Shown: one piece after another, positions 61,801 to 64,000 of the stretch
How positions within the stretch are numbered: the first letter of the stretch is position 1
Layout: every line of letters begins with the position of its first letter
Source of the DNA: Lineus longissimus
Taxonomy: Eukaryota; Nemertea; Pilidiophora; Heteronemertea; Lineidae
Direction of reading: 5' to 3'
DNA: 64,000 bases
Assembly (NCBI RefSeq): GCF_910592395.1
Contig: NC_088308.1
Span: forward strand, 26,863,501-26,927,500
Notes under the pieces: model-generated
Databases searched by the model: none
Told to the model about the DNA's origin: nothing
Seen by the model: only the letters and a program-made list of their open reading frames with translations
Position numbers and translations under genes: made by a program

Positions 61801-63932
61801 TTTTAACCGACATTATCCATAACTCTGACAAAATAAGCGAGGTGCACTGGTATACTAGTTTGACAGTATTGCCTCAAACTGAACTCGACTAGAACGGACT
61901 GCGTATCGCAATAGGGTATTCGAAAACCCTGGATCAACAAACACTGGACTGGACTGGACTGGACTGGATTCAACGTCACTGCGCACCATCGTCTGCATCA
62001 ACATGGCGACAACAATGTATTGAGAAACGACGGGGAAATGGGACATGGTATCCGTCTATGCTACACTGTGCATGATATGTGCATGCTATGTACATGAGTG
62101 TAGGCGATACACTACGATGAATTATCGATATTATCAGGCTGGTCCGGTGGCACACATCTGCCAATTTCATCATGTTAATGGCGTGTCAAGACCCACAAAT
62201 CACTCAGATGTCTAGAGCAGGCACTTGTACATATTTCTGTTTACATAATACATAACCATACCTATTCTGTCGTCGCCAATTATCGTAAAATCTACGATAA
62301 AACCCGGGCGACTTTTCGGGTGACGCCATGTTCATGATGTTGATGATGGAATTAGGCGGGAAGAGATTCGGCGGGGTTGTGGGAATTGTATAACTTTTAG
62401 AAAAATCCAGGTGGTGGAGGGCGCTGAGTCATAGTCCAGTCCAGTCCAGTCCAGTCCAGTGTTTGTTGATCCAGGGTTTTCGAATACCCATCGCAATAGT
62501 TATACTGCACGAAAGCATAAAAGTGAGTCGTCGGAGTGCATATGATCCCGTCCTCCACCTCCCATGAGAAAGCCAGAGGTGCACCATCTACTACTGGTTG
62601 TCATGGGAACGTATAGATGGCGAAGATGAAGACGTAACACGATAGTGCTCAATGGGCATGCAACCTATGGGATCCGAACGCAACCCTGGAAGGACGTAGC
62701 GACATGACTAGGACTATACTTTAAAAAGGGTTTTACGCCTTAAACTTCAGCAAAAGACTAGTTGATGTATCAAGTACTATGCTGTCGCATGGACTATAAT
62801 ATTTCGATATCCTTTTCAACACTTTTATGCTATATATTCTAGGGTGGAGGAAAGTTCCCGGCGATTTACAACTTCGAGGACTGTCAACCAGTTACGGATT
62901 TGAAGAGCGAGGCCCCTCTTCAGCCGAATCACTCACACTTCCTCTTCATTGATGATGGTGTCGATAAGAAATACGGCGGAGAGGGTTTCAGAGCTGGAGT
63001 TGAAATGCACATCTCCCAAAGAGTCAGTACGAAAGGTAGGGTTGCGCAGCACCCAACAAACAAACGATAAAAACCGCTTCGACCTGTGATCACGATAGCA
63101 TGTGGCGCTACTGCCCTCGCCCACAATACTCCACTCTGAACAACAAACATACGCTGGCTATTGGGTCCAAGCAGTGACTCCTCTCAGTTTTTCTTTTTCC
63201 TCTCCTTACAAGTCTCAGCCGGCTATATGACATGATGGCCTGAGTGCATTTATCCGGAAGTGTTCGCACTACAACATGTACAGTTCTTCATCGCAATTCC
63301 AGGGGAGAAGTGCCCAGTTGTAAGACTTGTTCTAGAGGGTGGCGTCAACACACTTACCGGAGCTGCTGAAGCGATCAAAAATGATATTCCCTGCGTGTTC
63401 TTCAAAGGGACTGGGAGGACGGCAGACTTCATCTCTAATGCTTATAGGCTTACAGCAGCTTACTCTAGGTAGCATAACTTTGCGATATATCCAATGACAT
63501 CACAGCTATGGCAGTTTCCTTATAAGTAATTGCCCACTCGCTTTCAACCTCTCTGGCTTTTTCATTCACAACGTTTTGTATCGTAAAGCAGTTCATGTAC
63601 ACTTTTCTTTCATTTGAAGTTGTAACGGTGAGATCTAATTGTGGTTCCAAAGTACAGGAATCGGACCGGGGGACTAGGGGTATGATCGTTGACTTCCACA
63701 ATCGAGAGATAAAATAAAATGATGATTTAATCACCATTTTATACCAAATTTTCTGATAGATTCATTTAATTGACATGATTTGTTTTGTAGCGAAGAAGAG
63801 ACTGGTTTTCCTGACAATTTTGATGAATTGATCTCGCATGACACTGCGCACTTTCTTATACAATGTAAGAGCGACCGATCAAAAGAAAAAGTATATGCCG
63901 AAGTCCGGACAATCCTCAGCAAGCGATTACTT
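58748..63932 (+). CDS. TRPM-family cation channel, N-terminal part (nine exons; runs off the window)
   Basis: Nine exons (58748-58861, 59204-59272, 60275-60342, 60574-60730, 61219-61399, 61621-61784, 62843-63035, 63303-63468, 63791-63932) join in one frame and encode about 418 residues. TRPM proteins are tetrameric membrane cation channels with a large cytoplasmic N-terminal TRPM homology region; only this part is in the window. Family signatures are FIEATFKKWECNKFVASKK, CGCGQPKEVH, TNAFGEVKF, LIISVTGGNKSF, GLVNAASSTGAW, NHSHFLFIDDG, VRLVLEGGVNTL and FKGTGRTADF. The pattern is nearest to TRPM2-like members by eye, but subtype cannot be decided without the C-terminus (NUDT9 or kinase domain). 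WITTTGHNAGV replaces the usual TGG with TTG. The pore-forming helices lie beyond 64000. Confidence 0.95.
59204..59272 (+). CDS. TRPM gene, exon 2
   Basis: 23 codons, phase 0 both ends, acceptor CCCCACAG|TTG and donor CAG|GTTAGT. Basic: LPTSKNIRGQTHKMKRTEAA then KKQ. Not conserved enough to confirm alone, but phase and spacing fit. Confidence 0.65.
60275..60342 (+). CDS. TRPM gene, exon 3
   Basis: 22 codons plus two bases. TTFIEATFKKWECNKFVASK corresponds to the WIxxxFKKRECxxFV signature that opens the TRPM homology region. Acceptor CTTCAG|ACG, donor CG|GTTAGT. Confidence 0.9.
60574..60730 (+). CDS. TRPM gene, exon 4
   Basis: Completes the Arg codon, then ETCGCGQPKEVHKNILDLVG, WNKDVHSTTSKTNAFGEVKF and PEDDLKP. 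The CxCG pair and (T)(D/N)AFG match TRPM proteins. Acceptor TTTCTAAG|G, donor CCG|GTAGGT, ends in phase 0. Confidence 0.92.
61219..61399 (+). CDS. TRPM gene, exon 5
   Basis: 60 codons plus one base. YIRLADNTAYEDVWTLLKDY, then WNVKPPTLIISVTGGNKSFH and DGLVNAASST. The SVTGG loop is a hallmark of the Rossmann-like part of the TRPM homology region. Acceptor CTTTCAG|TAC, donor CAG|GTATGT. Confidence 0.95.
61621..61784 (+). CDS. TRPM gene, exon 6
   Basis: GAWITTTGHNAGVAKVVGKA, then VADKQITCLGCLSWGYVDNK and LVNEQ. Corresponds to the GAWxxTGGxxTGV...IGxxxWG segment. Acceptor TTTCTAG|GAG, donor CAG|GTAAGC; phase 1 start and phase 0 end. Confidence 0.95.
61905..61913. repeat. Left 9-bp target-site duplication (ATCGCAATA)
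   Basis: Identical to 62490-62498 and directly adjacent to the transposon end. Confidence 0.88.
61914..62489. mobile_element. 576-bp non-autonomous DNA transposon (MITE) in TRPM intron 6
   Basis: Terminal inverted repeats of about 54 bp begin GGGTATTCGAAAACCCTGG at 61914 and end with the reverse complement at 62489. Each TIR runs into five copies of the pentamer CTGGA (right side TCCAG). ATCGCAATA (9 bp) occurs immediately outside both ends (61905-61913 and 62490-62498), a textbook target-site duplication. No transposase ORF is present. A 9-bp duplication with long TIRs fits Mutator-like elements, though other families also make 9-bp duplications. Near-identical TIRs suggest fairly recent insertion. 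Confidence 0.9.
62490..62498. repeat. Right 9-bp target-site duplication (ATCGCAATA)
   Basis: Identical to 61905-61913 and directly adjacent to the transposon end. Confidence 0.88.
62843..63035 (+). CDS. TRPM gene, exon 7
   Basis: 64 codons plus one base: GGGKFPAIYNFEDCQPVTDL, then LQPNHSHFLFIDDGVDKKYG and VEMHISQRVSTK. NHSHF(x)xxDDG is diagnostic of TRPM channels. Acceptor TTCTAG|GGT, donor AAG|GTAGGG. Confidence 0.96.
63303..63468 (+). CDS. TRPM gene, exon 8
   Basis: GEKCPVVRLVLEGGVNTLTG, then DIPCVFFKGTGRTADFISNA and YRLTAAYS. Matches the PVVxLVLEGG...(V)xxGxGRxAD segment of TRPM proteins. Acceptor ATTCCAG|GGG, donor CTAG|GTAGCA; phase 1 start and phase 2 end. Confidence 0.96.
63791..63932 (+). 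CDS. TRPM gene, exon 9 (last in window)
   Basis: 47 codons after the split Ser: SEEETGFPDNFDELISHDTA, then KEKVYAEVRTILSKRLL, ending at donor CTT|GTAAGT in phase 0. It leads into the helical (ankyrin-like) part of the N-terminus. The rest of the gene is outside the window. Confidence 0.88.
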
Positions 63933-64000
63933 GTAAGTAGCAAGGCAGTTAAACATATAATTATGTAAGGTTACCATATAGTCTTCGTTGAAATCCAAAT

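Overview
This window looks like animal nuclear DNA. Genes are split by GT-AG introns into exons of about 70-230 bp, most of the sequence is non-coding and AT-rich, and three animal gene families can be recognised. The organism cannot be fixed by eye. The look (compact exons, many short dispersed repeats, RHBDL1/3-type, TRPM and RASD-type genes) suggests a marine invertebrate, perhaps a deuterostome, but that is inference.

Layout. Positions 949-3459 hold a 2.5 kb fold-back element: two long inverted arms built mainly of 21/22 bp tandem repeats around a non-repetitive core, meeting at a 10-nt loop and flanked by a 6-bp direct repeat (TTTACC). From 3.5 to 17.6 kb I see no recognisable gene, only tRNA-derived repeats and small duplications. 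On the minus strand, 17632-17905 is the first coding exon of a RASD (Dexras1/Rhes)-like small GTPase; its second exon was not found. From 17.9 to 39.3 kb the sequence is mostly featureless to me, with a 39-bp perfect palindrome, a tRNA-derived repeat and a few unrecognised ORFs. On the minus strand, 39641-43108 is a nearly complete rhomboid-related intramembrane protease (RHBDL1/3-like) in seven phase-consistent exons, with EF-hand-like region, WR motif, HxxxN, catalytic GASGG serine and catalytic AH histidine; the N-terminal exon is uncertain. On the minus strand, 45907-48350 may be a three-exon unrecognised membrane-protein gene. One isolated minus-strand exon with good splice sites lies at 57783-57960.

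From 58748 to the right edge, on the plus strand, is the N-terminal part of a TRPM-family cation channel: nine exons, every junction phase-consistent, about 418 residues of the cytoplasmic TRPM homology region. It runs off the window before the transmembrane segments. Its sixth intron carries a 576-bp non-autonomous DNA transposon with about 54-bp terminal inverted repeats, which end in five copies of a pentamer, and a 9-bp target-site duplication.

The three identified genes are not an operon or a pathway; they are independent neighbours. The most unusual objects are the two inverted-repeat elements, especially the fold-back element, whose arms share identical core and ends but differ in higher-order repeat organisation.
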